This document shows, one piece after another, positions 1 to 6,845 of a stretch of DNA of 13,148 nucleotides (position 1 is the stretch's first letter; each line of letters opens with the position of its first letter). A program made the translations under genes and the position numbers. The notes under the pieces were generated by a model. It ran no database searches and had not been told where the DNA came from. It worked only from the letters and a program-made list of their open reading frames with translations. Source of the DNA: Gammaproteobacteria bacterium. GTDB lineage: Bacteria > Pseudomonadota > Gammaproteobacteria > Enterobacterales > Alteromonadaceae. Where the stretch lies: positions 1 through 13,148 of the forward strand of contig JAIXSW010000026.1 of assembly GCA_027484495.1 (NCBI GenBank), in the 5' to 3' direction.

Positions 1-178
1 CGGTCGGTTGGCTGCCATTGTATTGCTCCTGATGCCGGTAACTGAGGTAGGTTTCCCACTGACTCAATGTCGGGTCCAGCAAAGATAACTGCGGGCTCGC
101 AGCGAGCGGCAGTGCGGCAAAGCCTGTGACAAGGCTGCTAACAAACAGCAGGCCGCTAAGGCGAAGCTTCAATTTCAT
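1..178 (-). CDS. Secreted protein, N-terminal fragment (possibly DUF1080/3-keto-disaccharide hydrolase-like)
   Basis: This is the first 59 codons of a minus-strand gene that continues past the left edge. The ATG lies at 178-176 and is preceded by an AAGGAA Shine-Dalgarno-like stretch about 7 bases upstream. Residues 1-28 form a clear Sec signal peptide: a basic MKLKLRLS start, a hydrophobic core and an LPLAAS cleavage region. The mature protein begins PQLSLLDPTLSQWETYLSYR. That pattern resembles the start of DUF1080 (PF06439) proteins, which open with a Leu-Phe/Leu-Asp segment and a conserved Trp, and many of which are secreted sugar-active hydrolases. The family assignment rests on about 30 residues and is tentative; export is well supported. 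A LacI-type palindrome lies 53 bases upstream, consistent with sugar-responsive control. Confidence 0.6.
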   Translation of the reverse strand, partial: MKLKLRLSGLLFVSSLVTGFAALPLAASPQLSLLDPTLSQWETYLSYRHQEQYNGSQPT

Positions 179-230
179 CTGACGTTCCTTTTTGTCGGTT
201 TGCCAGATAGTGCCCCGCCTGACGCGTTTT

Positions 231-245
231 TGTAAAGCGCTTACA
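231..245 (-). promoter_or_regulatory. Candidate LacI/GalR-family operator
   Basis: On the minus strand the sequence reads TGTAAGCGCTTTACA. Its core AAGCGCTT is a perfect 8-base palindrome, flanked by TGTA on one side and TACA on the other with one extra base breaking full symmetry. LacI-family operators commonly have this AAGCGCTT-like centre with a CpG at the dyad. It lies between the 58-residue membrane gene and the start of the secreted protein at 178, so control of the latter is the natural reading. No LacI-family gene is inside the window. Confidence 0.4.
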
Positions 246-267
246 TTTATGGAATTCATAGCCGCAG

Positions 268-444
268 TTATGAATTACAGCAGTCCTTTTGCGGCGCTGT
301 AGCACGCCACAGTGCGGCTATGGCGATCACACCAATCACCGGTAACAGCAACAGTGCATAAAAATCCGGCGCACCGGTCAGCACAGCCGCGCCGACCGCC
401 AGAGCCCATAACAGCAGTTGCGACAGGATCAGTTTGATTCTCAT
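268..444 (-). CDS. Small two-helix membrane protein, 58 aa, function unknown
   Basis: A 58-codon minus-strand gene. I chose the ATG at 444 because a near-consensus AAGGAG ribosome binding site sits 6 bases upstream; the longer open frame reaching 525 adds a basic, non-hydrophobic segment and bypasses that site. The protein starts MRIKLILSQLLLWALAVGAA, giving a first membrane helix at about residues 3-22. A second helix at about 29-46 is rich in Leu, Val and Ile. The short C-terminal tail contains a Cys-Cys pair (residues 55-56). It most likely sits in the inner membrane. It is transcribed in the same direction as the secreted protein starting at 178, with 90 bases and a LacI-type palindrome between them, so it is probably not translationally coupled to it. 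I do not recognise a family. Confidence 0.6.
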   Translation of the reverse strand: MRIKLILSQLLLWALAVGAAVLTGAPDFYALLLLPVIGVIAIAALWRATAPQKDCCNS

Positions 445-561
445 TCGGGACTCCTTTTTGATAAATGTGGGCAACGATGATGGCAACCGCGACCGGCAGT
501 TTTTCGACAAAACCGACCGTTGCACCAGCGTATGCGACAGGTCGCCGCAGGCGCTAATTTA

Positions 562-570
562 TGCTATCGT
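562..570 (+). promoter_or_regulatory. Possible extended -10 promoter for the methyltransferase gene
   Basis: TGCTATCGT gives the TGn extension followed by a TATCGT hexamer (565-570), 35 bases before the ATG at 605. No convincing -35 hexamer is at the usual distance, which is tolerated in extended -10 promoters. An overlapping TATGCT at 560-565 is an alternative -10. Confidence 0.3.
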
Positions 571-604
571 GCGCGCCGTTTTTCTTGTGCCAACCGGACC
601 TGCC

Positions 605-1348
605 ATGACTGTCACTGCCCTCTACACCGATTTATCCGGTTATTATGATTTGATGTGTGCCGACATCAATTATCAGGCGCAAAGCGATACTGTACATCGC
701 ATCGATCAGTTTTTTGGCAATGGTGGCAAACGGCATCTGGATCTTGCCTGTGGCACCGGCCCGCATATCCGCTATCTGCTGGATTTAGGCTATCAGAGCG
801 CCGGGCTCGACCTCAATCAGCCGATGCTGGAACTGGCGCAGCAACGTTGCCCTGAAGCCGACTTTTCCTGCCAGAATATGTGCGAATTTCAGCTAAAAGC
901 GCCGGTCGACCTTATCACCTGCTTTTTATACTCGCTGCATTACAGCCAGACCATCGCCGGCCTCACCGCCTGTATCCGTCAGGCCCACCTGGCGCTTAAT
1001 CCCGGCGGTGTGTTTTGTTTTAACGCCGTCGACAAAAGCCAAATCGACAATGCTTCTGTCGTATCGCACCAGGCACTGCAAGCCAATAGCCGATTTGTAT
1101 TCGCGTCTGGCTGGTTTTATCCGGGTAGCGGCGAGCAACAACAGCTGCGCCTTCGCATCGAAAAAACTGAAAACGACCAGACCGAAATTTGGCAAGACGC
1201 CCATCCGATGGTGGCGGTTACCTTCGCCGAGTTACAGCAACTACTGGCGCCTTATTTCGACGTGCAGATCCTGCAACACGACTACGACAAGCTGGTGGCT
1301 TGGGACGGCACTTCGGGCAATGCGTTGTTTGTCTGCGTTAAACACTAG
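605..1348 (+). CDS. Class I SAM-dependent methyltransferase
   Basis: A 247-residue cytoplasmic protein with a Rossmann-type methyltransferase fold. Motif I, which binds S-adenosylmethionine, is LDLACGTGPH at residues 45-54. The acidic residue ending strand 2 is Asp69 in AGLDLNQPM. The motif IV region VDLITCFLYSLHY lies at 101-113 and LNPGGVFCFN at 131-140. The C-terminal third is Gln-rich and less conserved, as expected for substrate recognition. The frame is open upstream to 434, but that extension overlaps the divergent promoter region, lacks a ribosome site and does not resemble a methyltransferase N-terminus. The ATG at 605 starts MTVTALYTDLSGYYDLM, a typical beginning for stand-alone small-molecule or tRNA-type methyltransferases. 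The methyl acceptor cannot be inferred. It is divergent from the small membrane gene and appears monocistronic. Confidence 0.88.
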   Translation: MTVTALYTDLSGYYDLMCADINYQAQSDTVHRIDQFFGNGGKRHLDLACGTGPHIRYLLDLGYQSAGLDLNQPMLELAQQRCPEADFSCQNMCEFQLKAPVDLITCFLYSLHYSQTIAGLTACIRQAHLALNPGGVFCFNAVDKSQIDNASVVSHQALQANSRFVFASGWFYPGSGEQQQLRLRIEKTENDQTEIWQDAHPMVAVTFAELQQLLAPYFDVQILQHDYDKLVAWDGTSGNALFVCVKH

Positions 1349-1367
1349 CATCACTGCAACATCAACT

Positions 1368-1384
1368 GAGCTGTTGGTCAGCTC
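1368..1384 (+). terminator. Weak hairpin after the methyltransferase gene
   Basis: GAGCTG (1368-1373) and CAGCTC (1379-1384) form a 6-base-pair stem with a TTGGT loop, 20 bases after the methyltransferase stop. No T-run follows, so this is at best a weak or Rho-assisted end. Confidence 0.2.
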
Positions 1385-1467
1385 TGTCGGTCAATCTGGG
1401 CCCTTAATCGAAAAAGCACAGCAACCCGTTACCTGTCATGGCAGAATGCAGACTTCCTGATCTTGAT

Positions 1468-1490
1468 GGTCGCTGAGAACAACAGCGACC
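1468..1490 (+). promoter_or_regulatory. Perfect inverted repeat in the M28 peptidase leader
   Basis: GGTCGCTG (1468-1475) and CAGCGACC (1483-1490) are perfect inverted complements around a 7-base loop. The element ends 18 bases before the chosen ATG at 1509 and only 6 bases before the alternative GTG at 1497. In RNA it would fold next to the ribosome binding region; in DNA it could be an operator. A stem this close to 1497 would hinder initiation there, which slightly favours the ATG at 1509. Confidence 0.4.
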
Positions 1491-1508
1491 CTTGCCGTGA
1501 GTGTTGTC

Positions 1509-3152
1509 ATGTTCAAATCCATGTCCCTGCTACGCCTTGGTGTTGGCCTGTTGCTGAGTCACAGTGCGCTGGCTGACAGCAAAGCGCCCCTGCCACAATC
1601 TGAATTTAATCCGGCCTTTGGCCGCTATTTTGCCGAAGTGGCCTCCGACGAACTGCAAGGCCGGGCACCGGCTACCGTCGGTGAAGAGCGCACTGTGGCT
1701 TATATCGAACAGCAGTTTCAGCGTCTTGGCCTGAAACCCTTTGCCAAAGATAGCTACCGTCAGGCGGTGCCCGTGGTGCAAATCGACCCGGTGGCGGTCT
1801 CTGCATTAACCTTGCAAGGCGACAAACTGCCAGCCAGTTTCGCCTATAAAACACAAATGATGGCCTGGTCAACCCGGATGCAACCGCAGGTTGAAGTGAA
1901 AAACAGCGAACTGGTATTTGTCGGCTACGGCATTGTCGCCCCGGAATATGGCTGGAACGACTATAAAAATATCGACGTCAAAGGCAAAACCGTGGTGATG
2001 TTTGTCAACGACCCGGGTTTTGCCACTGGTGACCCCAAACTTTTCACCGGCAAGGCCATGACCTATTACGGCCGCTGGACTTACAAGTTTGAGGAAGCGG
2101 CGCGTCAGGGCGCAGCGATGGCGCTGATTGTGCACGAAACCGATGCCGCCGCTTATGGCTGGAATGTGGTGTCCGGCACCAGCCCGATCCGTTTTGAACT
2201 GGCCGATAAAAACAAAAACCAGCATAAAGCGGCCGTTGAAGGCTGGCTGACCACAGACAGCGCCGAGCAACTGTTCGCTGCCTCTGGCCAGAGTATCGAC
2301 AGCCTGCGCAAAAAAGCGCTGGCGAAAAATTTCCAGGCAATAGCGCTGGGCGGCACCGCTTCGATCAGCATTAAAAACCAACTGCGCGAAATCGACTCCA
2401 GTAACGTCATTGGTTACATTCCCGGCAAGACAAAACCCGATGAAGCCGTGCTCTACATGGCGCACTGGGACCACTTTGGCCTCGATTTCAGCCGCAAAGA
2501 CGACAAAATTTTTAATGGTGCACAGGATAATGCCGGTGGCATCGCCGGTTTAATCGCGCTGGCCGAGCATTATCAAAAACAGCCGCAGCCAGAACGTTCT
2601 GTGGTGTTTATCGCGGTAACAGCCGAAGAGCGCGGCATGTTAGGTTCACGCTGGTATGCCGCTAACCCGCTGTTTCCACTTAATAAAACCGTCGCCGGCA
2701 TCAATATGGACGTGATGAACGTGTATGGACCGATGCGTGACGTGCAGGTGTTTGGTTATGGTGCGTCCGAGCTGGAGCCGCTGCTCGACAAATATGCTAA
2801 AGCACAAGGCCGTTACATCGCGCCGGAACCGACACCGGAAGATGGCTTTTATTACCGTTCAGACCATTTCCAGCTGGCGCGTTATGGTGTGCCGATGTTG
2901 TATGCCCGCGGTGGAGTCGACAGCGTGGCGCATGGCAAAGATTGGGGCTTGGCACAACGGCGCGATTACACCGCGAACTATTATCACAAGGTCAATGATG
3001 AATTCAGTCCGGCCTGGGATTTACGCGGTTCACAGCAAGATTTGTGGCTGTTTTATTTAGTCGGGCACGAATTGGCCAATTCGGCGCTGTGGCCGAACTG
3101 GTATCCCGGCAAAGAATTTAAAGCGGCGCGGGATTTGTCGCTGAAGCACTAA
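1509..3152 (+). CDS. Secreted M28-family zinc metallopeptidase with PA domain
   Basis: A 547-residue exported peptidase, probably an aminopeptidase in the periplasm or medium. The signal peptide is MFKSMSLLRLGVGLLLSHS, with cleavage near SALA/DSK (about residue 22). A protease-associated (PA) insert lies at about residues 135-250. The catalytic domain carries the full set of M28 zinc ligands: His319 and the nearby Asp in AHWDHFG, bridging Asp340 in GAQDNAGG, catalytic Glu373 and ligand Glu374 in TAEERG, Asp401 in INMDV, and His453 in RSDHFQ. These features match M28 proteins related to Streptomyces and Vibrio leucyl aminopeptidases; the longer size is explained by the PA domain. The frame is also open from a GTG at 1497; I prefer the ATG at 1509, but neither has a strong ribosome site. 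It converges on the Cdd1-like gene. Exact residue specificity is not visible. Confidence 0.92.
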   Translation: MFKSMSLLRLGVGLLLSHSALADSKAPLPQSEFNPAFGRYFAEVASDELQGRAPATVGEERTVAYIEQQFQRLGLKPFAKDSYRQAVPVVQIDPVAVSALTLQGDKLPASFAYKTQMMAWSTRMQPQVEVKNSELVFVGYGIVAPEYGWNDYKNIDVKGKTVVMFVNDPGFATGDPKLFTGKAMTYYGRWTYKFEEAARQGAAMALIVHETDAAAYGWNVVSGTSPIRFELADKNKNQHKAAVEGWLTTDSAEQLFAASGQSIDSLRKKALAKNFQAIALGGTASISIKNQLREIDSSNVIGYIPGKTKPDEAVLYMAHWDHFGLDFSRKDDKIFNGAQDNAGGIAGLIALAEHYQKQPQPERSVVFIAVTAEERGMLGSRWYAANPLFPLNKTVAGINMDVMNVYGPMRDVQVFGYGASELEPLLDKYAKAQGRYIAPEPTPEDGFYYRSDHFQLARYGVPMLYARGGVDSVAHGKDWGLAQRRDYTANYYHKVNDEFSPAWDLRGSQQDLWLFYLVGHELANSALWPNWYPGKEFKAARDLSLKH

Positions 3153-3163
3153 CCGCACAAGCA

Positions 3164-3187
3164 AGCCTGGCGGTTGGCCGCTAGGCT
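3164..3187. terminator. Hairpin between two convergent genes (possible bidirectional terminator)
   Basis: AGCCTGGCGG (3164-3173) pairs with CCGCTAGGCT (3178-3187) across a TTGG loop, giving a 10-base-pair stem with one G-T wobble. It starts 12 bases after the M28 stop and lies 3 bases from the stop of the minus-strand gene, the usual place for a shared terminator. Neither side has a proper T-run, so intrinsic termination would be weak. Confidence 0.45.
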
Positions 3188-3190
3188 CAA

Positions 3191-3484
3191 TTAATCGGCT
3201 GCAGCCAGCAACTGCTTGCGCTGCGCCGTGTAGGCCCACCAGACTTGCGGTGCATCGCCAGCCAGAAAATACTCGACCGATAACAGCACGTCCAGCACAC
3301 AAGGGTCATGTTGTTGACCTGTGACCGCACAAAGCTGTTGATACAAATGTAAAGCAGAAACCCCAACCAGCTGCTGCGGATGTTGATAGCCAAGTAACTG
3401 ATAATCTTTGGCGCCAGCCGGGCCAATATTGGGCAAGTCGGTGAGTTTTTTCAGCTGAGAGCGGTTCACTTTATCCGGATGCAT
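3191..3484 (-). CDS. Cdd1-type helix-hairpin-helix protein
   Basis: A 97-residue protein of the Cdd1 ("pathogenicity locus", PF11731) family. The helix-hairpin-helix segment is LTDLPNIGPAGAKDYQLLGY at residues 14-33; it resembles the non-specific DNA-binding HhH motifs of repair proteins. The family signature continues with LYQQLCAVTGQQHDPCVLDV (48-67), including the conserved DPCVLD, and a C-terminal WWAYTAQRK (82-90). Length and order match the family, so the gene is complete. Its cellular role is not established; DNA binding is inferred from the motif. The ATG at 3484 has only a weak GAGA-like ribosome site, but the start agrees with the usual family N-terminus. A consensus -10 box lies upstream, and the gene is convergent with the M28 peptidase. 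Confidence 0.85.
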   Translation of the reverse strand: MHPDKVNRSQLKKLTDLPNIGPAGAKDYQLLGYQHPQQLVGVSALHLYQQLCAVTGQQHDPCVLDVLLSVEYFLAGDAPQVWWAYTAQRKQLLAAAD

Positions 3485-3525
3485 GTTGTTTTCTCTGATG
3501 CTGGTTTGTGTCCAAAAGCCAGTCG

Positions 3526-3552
3526 ATTATAAGCAGTTTGTCACCTGAACAA
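3526..3552 (-). promoter_or_regulatory. Promoter of the Cdd1-type gene
   Basis: On the minus strand a perfect TATAAT -10 box lies at 3531-3526, with TTGTTC at 3552-3547 as a -35 candidate (4 of 6 consensus bases, short 15-base spacer). Transcription would start near 3519, giving a leader of about 35 bases to the ATG at 3484. Confidence 0.45.
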
Positions 3553-3693
3553 CCAGCGCAAGTCCCTCACCTGTCATCGCAGTCCAACCTCCGTTAATCG
3601 GATCTGCTTGCGACGAAGCCATGCTGTTGCCACACTGGGTTTGGCTGGCTGGTGACCAAGCGGTCAGCCTGATAAAACAAACAAAAACAACAA

Positions 3694-3713
3694 GAATTAG
3701 CCAAGCCTAATTC
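3694..3713. promoter_or_regulatory. Inverted repeat upstream of the amidohydrolase start
   Basis: GAATTAG (3694-3700) and CTAATTC (3707-3713) are perfect inverted complements with a CCAAGC spacer. The site ends 20 bases before the chosen ATG at 3734 and 5 bases before the alternative ATG at 3719. It may be an operator or a weak leader hairpin. The A/C-rich tract just upstream (3673-3693) is unstructured. Confidence 0.3.
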
Positions 3714-3733
3714 ACCATATGCCGGGAACGATT

Positions 3734-5338
3734 ATGCAAATTCAACCGAAGACCCTATTTATGCTGCGTGCCGCCGTGCTGGCGATGAGTATTGCGGCCA
3801 GCCTGCCGCAGGCCGCACTAGCCGCCAGCACTGAACGCACGCCGTCCGCCCCTGCCGCCGATCAAGGGGAAGGCCCTTACACCCGGCTGATTTTACGTGG
3901 CGGTACTTTTATCAGTGGTGAAGGTGCGCCGCCGGTTGGCCCTGTGGATATCGTCATTGAAAACGACCGCATCAGCGAAATCACCGCCGTCGGCAATCCG
4001 GGTGTGCCGGTACTGCCGGAAGGCCGGCCAAAAGTCAAAGCCGGTGATAAAGAAATGGACGTCAGCGGCATGTATATTCTGCCGGGCTTTATCGACATGC
4101 ATGGCCATATCGGTGGTTCCGCCAAAGGCACGCCAGCCGAATACGTGTTTAAGTTGTGGCTGGCACATGGCATCACCACTGTGCGCGAACCGGGCAGCTT
4201 TAACGGCCTCGACTGGACGCTGAAACATGCCAAAGCATCGAATGAACATAAAATTGTTGCCCCACGCATTGTGCCTTATGTCGGTTTTGGTCAGGGTTTA
4301 AGTAAGCCGGTGTTCAGCCCGCAACAGGCACGGGAATGGGTGCAAAACATTAAAAAAGCCGGGGCGGCCGGGATTAAATTTTTTGGTGCCACGCCAGCGA
4401 TTATGGCCGCAGCACTGGATGAAGCGAAAAAACAACAGCTCGGCACTATGATGCATCATGCGCAGCTGAACGTGATGCGGATGAATGCGCTAGACAGTGC
4501 GCGGCTCGGCCTGACGTCGATGGAACATTGGTACGGCTTGCCGGAAGCGCTGTTTACTAACCAAGTAGTGCAGAACTACAAAGCCGATTACAACTACCAG
4601 AACGAACAGGACCGCTTCGGCGAAGCCGGCAAATTATGGCAACAAGCCGCAGCGCCGGGTTCTGATAAGTGGAACGCAGTGCGCGATGAACTGATCAGCC
4701 TCAATTTCACCATCAACCCGACACTGACGATTTATGAAGCCACGCGCAATGCCGAAGCGCAGCGCAATGCGCCCTGGCACGCCGATTACACGATGCCGGT
4801 GCTGAGCGAATTTTTTAAACCCAACCGCTATGCCCATGGCTCGTTCTGGTTTAACTGGACCACCGATCAGGAAATTGCGTGGCGCGAAAACTACCGCATC
4901 TGGATGCAATTCTTAAACGACTACAAAAACCATGGTGGCCGCGTGACTGCAGGCTCGGACGCCGGTTATATCTACAAAATCTATGGCTTTGCCTACATTC
5001 AGGAACTGGAATTGCTGCGCGAAGCCGGTTTTAACCCGCTCGAAGTGATCCAGGCTGCGACGCTGAATGGCGCGATGGCGCTGGGCCTGGAAAAAGATCT
5101 CGGCAGTCTGGTACCGGGCAAAAAAGCCGACATGGTGATCGTGGCAGAAAACCCACTGGCAAACTTCAAAGTGTTGTACGGCAATGGCCATTACCAGCTG
5201 AACGAGCAGAATCAGCCGGAACGGACCAAAGGTGTGCGCTACACCATTAAAGACGGTGTGGTGTACGACGCCCAGCAGCTGCTGAGCGATGTACGCAAGA
5301 TGGTCAGCAGCGCAAAAGCCAGCCCGACGGCTCAGTAA
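3734..5338 (+). CDS. Secreted amidohydrolase-superfamily enzyme (imidazolonepropionase/prolidase-like)
   Basis: A 534-residue exported metal-dependent hydrolase. The signal peptide runs MQIQPKTLFMLRAAVLAMSI with an AALA/AST cleavage site near residue 30. A small beta domain follows (about 50-115), then the TIM-barrel. The binuclear metal site is complete: HGH at 123/125 in GFIDMHGH, Lys215 in AGIKFFG (the position that is carbamylated in related enzymes), His241/242 in MMHHAQ, His265 in SMEHW, and Asp409 in AGSDAG. The C-terminus has the usual LGSLVPGKKADMVIV return to the beta domain (457-470). Secreted members of this group include Xaa-Pro and other L-amino-acid dipeptidases, so peptide cleavage is a plausible but unproven activity. 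An in-frame ATG at 3719 adds five residues; 3734 has a GGGA stretch upstream and gives the cleaner signal peptide. It is followed by a strong hairpin. Confidence 0.9.
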   Translation: MQIQPKTLFMLRAAVLAMSIAASLPQAALAASTERTPSAPAADQGEGPYTRLILRGGTFISGEGAPPVGPVDIVIENDRISEITAVGNPGVPVLPEGRPKVKAGDKEMDVSGMYILPGFIDMHGHIGGSAKGTPAEYVFKLWLAHGITTVREPGSFNGLDWTLKHAKASNEHKIVAPRIVPYVGFGQGLSKPVFSPQQAREWVQNIKKAGAAGIKFFGATPAIMAAALDEAKKQQLGTMMHHAQLNVMRMNALDSARLGLTSMEHWYGLPEALFTNQVVQNYKADYNYQNEQDRFGEAGKLWQQAAAPGSDKWNAVRDELISLNFTINPTLTIYEATRNAEAQRNAPWHADYTMPVLSEFFKPNRYAHGSFWFNWTTDQEIAWRENYRIWMQFLNDYKNHGGRVTAGSDAGYIYKIYGFAYIQELELLREAGFNPLEVIQAATLNGAMALGLEKDLGSLVPGKKADMVIVAENPLANFKVLYGNGHYQLNEQNQPERTKGVRYTIKDGVVYDAQQLLSDVRKMVSSAKASPTAQ

Positions 5339-5364
5339 CGACTGTCACTAAAACCTGCCTGCAA

Positions 5365-5391
5365 TGGCCTTCGGCTGTACACCGAAGGCCA
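5365..5391 (+). terminator. Strong hairpin after the amidohydrolase gene
   Basis: TGGCCTTCGG (5365-5374) and CCGAAGGCCA (5382-5391) form a perfect 10-base-pair stem with a 7-base CTGTACA loop, 26 bases after the stop codon. A GC-rich tract rather than a T-run follows. It is a probable transcript end or 3'-end stabiliser and separates this gene from the phosphatase gene. Confidence 0.5.
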
Positions 5392-5534
5392 GCCCCGCCG
5401 CCGAAAAACCGCAGTTACGCCTGAAAAGCCGCACAACAGAGATTAAAAGAGACAAAACCGAGCTGAAGCAGAGTCCGGCGCGTTGGCGCTTTGGCCAGGC
5501 TTTGGCATGCTGAGTTTTTCTGCAGGAGCTTCAG

Positions 5535-6686
5535 ATGCACAGCTATTTATCCTCTTATTGGTTCACCGGTGTCTTGTTGTTGGCAGGCCTCGCCAACGCT
5601 TGTGTGGCCAGCGAAAACCTGTCCGGGCCGGTGCAGGCTAGTTTAAATCCGGCCGTATCGGACGGGCCTTATCTTAGCCACCAAGATGCCAAAACCCTCA
5701 AGGCACAATGGGTTTGTGCCGGCAAAGCCATTGTGCGCCAACAAGCACTGAGCGCGCCTGTCCAGCCCCAATGCGGTTACGACAAACCTATCCTCGTCGC
5801 CAACGCCACTGCCGCTGGCTGGCAATTTAACAGCCCGCGCTTTGCAGCGGTCAGCGACATTCACGGTCAATATGATCTGATGCTGCGCCTGCTGCAAGCC
5901 AGCGGCGTGATAAACGCGGCCCAGCAATGGAGTTTTGGTCGCAATCAGCTAGTGATAGTCGGCGATGTGATGGACCGGGGCAATAAAGTCACCGAAGCCC
6001 TGTGGTTTTTGTACGGCCTGCAACAACAAGCGAAACAAGCGGGTGGCGCTGTGCACGTGTTACCGGGCAACCATGAAACCATGGTGCTGCGCGGCGACTT
6101 GCGCTACATCCATGAGGATTATCAGCACGTAGAAAAACAATTGAATACCTCGTTGCCGGCACTGTACGGCCCCGGCACCGTGCTGGGTGACTGGTTACGT
6201 CAGTTGCCGTTATTTGTCCGGATCAATGACACTTTGTTTGTCCACGGCGGCATCTCCCCGACCTTAGCCGAACAACAAGTTGAACCTGCTGTGCTATTAA
6301 ACAGTTTTCAGCAAAGTTGGGGGCTGAGCAAAGCGGATTTGGCGGCACAACCCTTGTTACAACTGCTGCAAACCAGTCCGGGCCCGCTGTGGTATCGCGG
6401 CTATTTTCCGAAAAAAGGCGAAGTGGATACTCAAGCATTGCAGCAACAGCTGCGCCAATTTGGCGCGGCGCGCATCGTGGTGGGCCATACCAGCATGGAT
6501 GATGTGTACCGCCACCACAACGGTTTGGTCTATTCGGTCGACAGCAGCATTAAAAACGGTAAAACCGGCAGCATGCTGCATTTTGCCGACGGTCAATGGT
6601 TTAAATCTGGTCTCGATGGCAAGCTGGAGCCTGTCACAGATGCAGTAAAAAAACACGCAAAGACCAAACATAACCCATTGATTTAA
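5535..6686 (+). CDS. Exported Shewanella-like (Shelph) PPP-family phosphatase
   Basis: A 383-residue calcineurin-like metallophosphoesterase of the PPP superfamily. The PPP motifs occur in order: SDIHGQY (residues 107-113, metal ligands Asp108 and His110), VGDVMDRG (142-149), GNHE (178-181), VHGG with His237, and VGHTS with His318. These are the invariant dinuclear-metal and phosphate-binding residues, so the enzyme should be active. The eukaryote-type signatures with the single-domain size fit the Shewanella-like phosphatase (Shelph/SLP) group, of which characterised members prefer phosphotyrosine. The first 26 residues form a signal peptide (hydrophobic FTGVLLLAGLA, possible cleavage at CVA/SEN); ANAC is a poor lipobox. 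Periplasmic location is therefore likely. AGGAG lies 6 bases before the ATG, making this the best ribosome site in the window. The substrate is unknown. Confidence 0.9.
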   Translation: MHSYLSSYWFTGVLLLAGLANACVASENLSGPVQASLNPAVSDGPYLSHQDAKTLKAQWVCAGKAIVRQQALSAPVQPQCGYDKPILVANATAAGWQFNSPRFAAVSDIHGQYDLMLRLLQASGVINAAQQWSFGRNQLVIVGDVMDRGNKVTEALWFLYGLQQQAKQAGGAVHVLPGNHETMVLRGDLRYIHEDYQHVEKQLNTSLPALYGPGTVLGDWLRQLPLFVRINDTLFVHGGISPTLAEQQVEPAVLLNSFQQSWGLSKADLAAQPLLQLLQTSPGPLWYRGYFPKKGEVDTQALQQQLRQFGAARIVVGHTSMDDVYRHHNGLVYSVDSSIKNGKTGSMLHFADGQWFKSGLDGKLEPVTDAVKKHAKTKHNPLI

Positions 6687-6693
6687 AATCAAT
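6677..6693. promoter_or_regulatory. AT-rich palindrome over the phosphatase stop codon
   Basis: ATTGATTTAAAATCAAT is a perfect 8+1+8 palindrome that includes the TAA stop (6684-6686). It is 153 bases before the receptor start. Its one-base centre makes it a poorer hairpin than operator, so it may be a regulator site for the receptor gene; the function is unproven. It does not match the Fur consensus. Confidence 0.3.
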
Positions 6694-6845
6694 AGATATT
6701 AATAGAGATAGAACGGGCACAGAAACGAGCTACCGCACATTGTGTTGAAACCCGAAGCGCTGAAGATAAGGACGCCGCATCTTTGCAGCGCATCAAAACA
6801 AAACAGCCGGCCAGACCGGTCAACTAGTTTCCGGGAACAAACACT

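Noticed and set aside
445..525. Longer N-terminus for the small membrane protein
   Set aside because: The added 27 residues are basic and polar, and they bypass the strong AAGGAG site in front of the ATG at 444.
534..545. GCGAC-AG-GTCGC short inverted repeat upstream of the methyltransferase
   Set aside because: The 5-base arms are too short to distinguish from chance in this GC-rich sequence.
434..604. Extended N-terminus for the methyltransferase frame
   Set aside because: It overlaps the ribosome site of the divergent membrane gene and the likely promoter, and its residues do not fit the methyltransferase fold.
1869..2474. Long minus-strand open frame of 201 codons within the M28 gene
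   Set aside because: It is antisense to a strongly supported peptidase, has low-complexity hydrophobic/aromatic composition and no recognisable motif.
5463..5534. CTGAAGC / GCTTCAG inverted pair in the phosphatase leader
   Set aside because: The 7-base arms are more than 50 bases apart and no further pairing supports a structure.
6687..6845. Fur box or iron regulation upstream of the receptor
   Set aside because: No stretch resembles the GATAATGAT-type Fur consensus; the AT palindrome has different symmetry.
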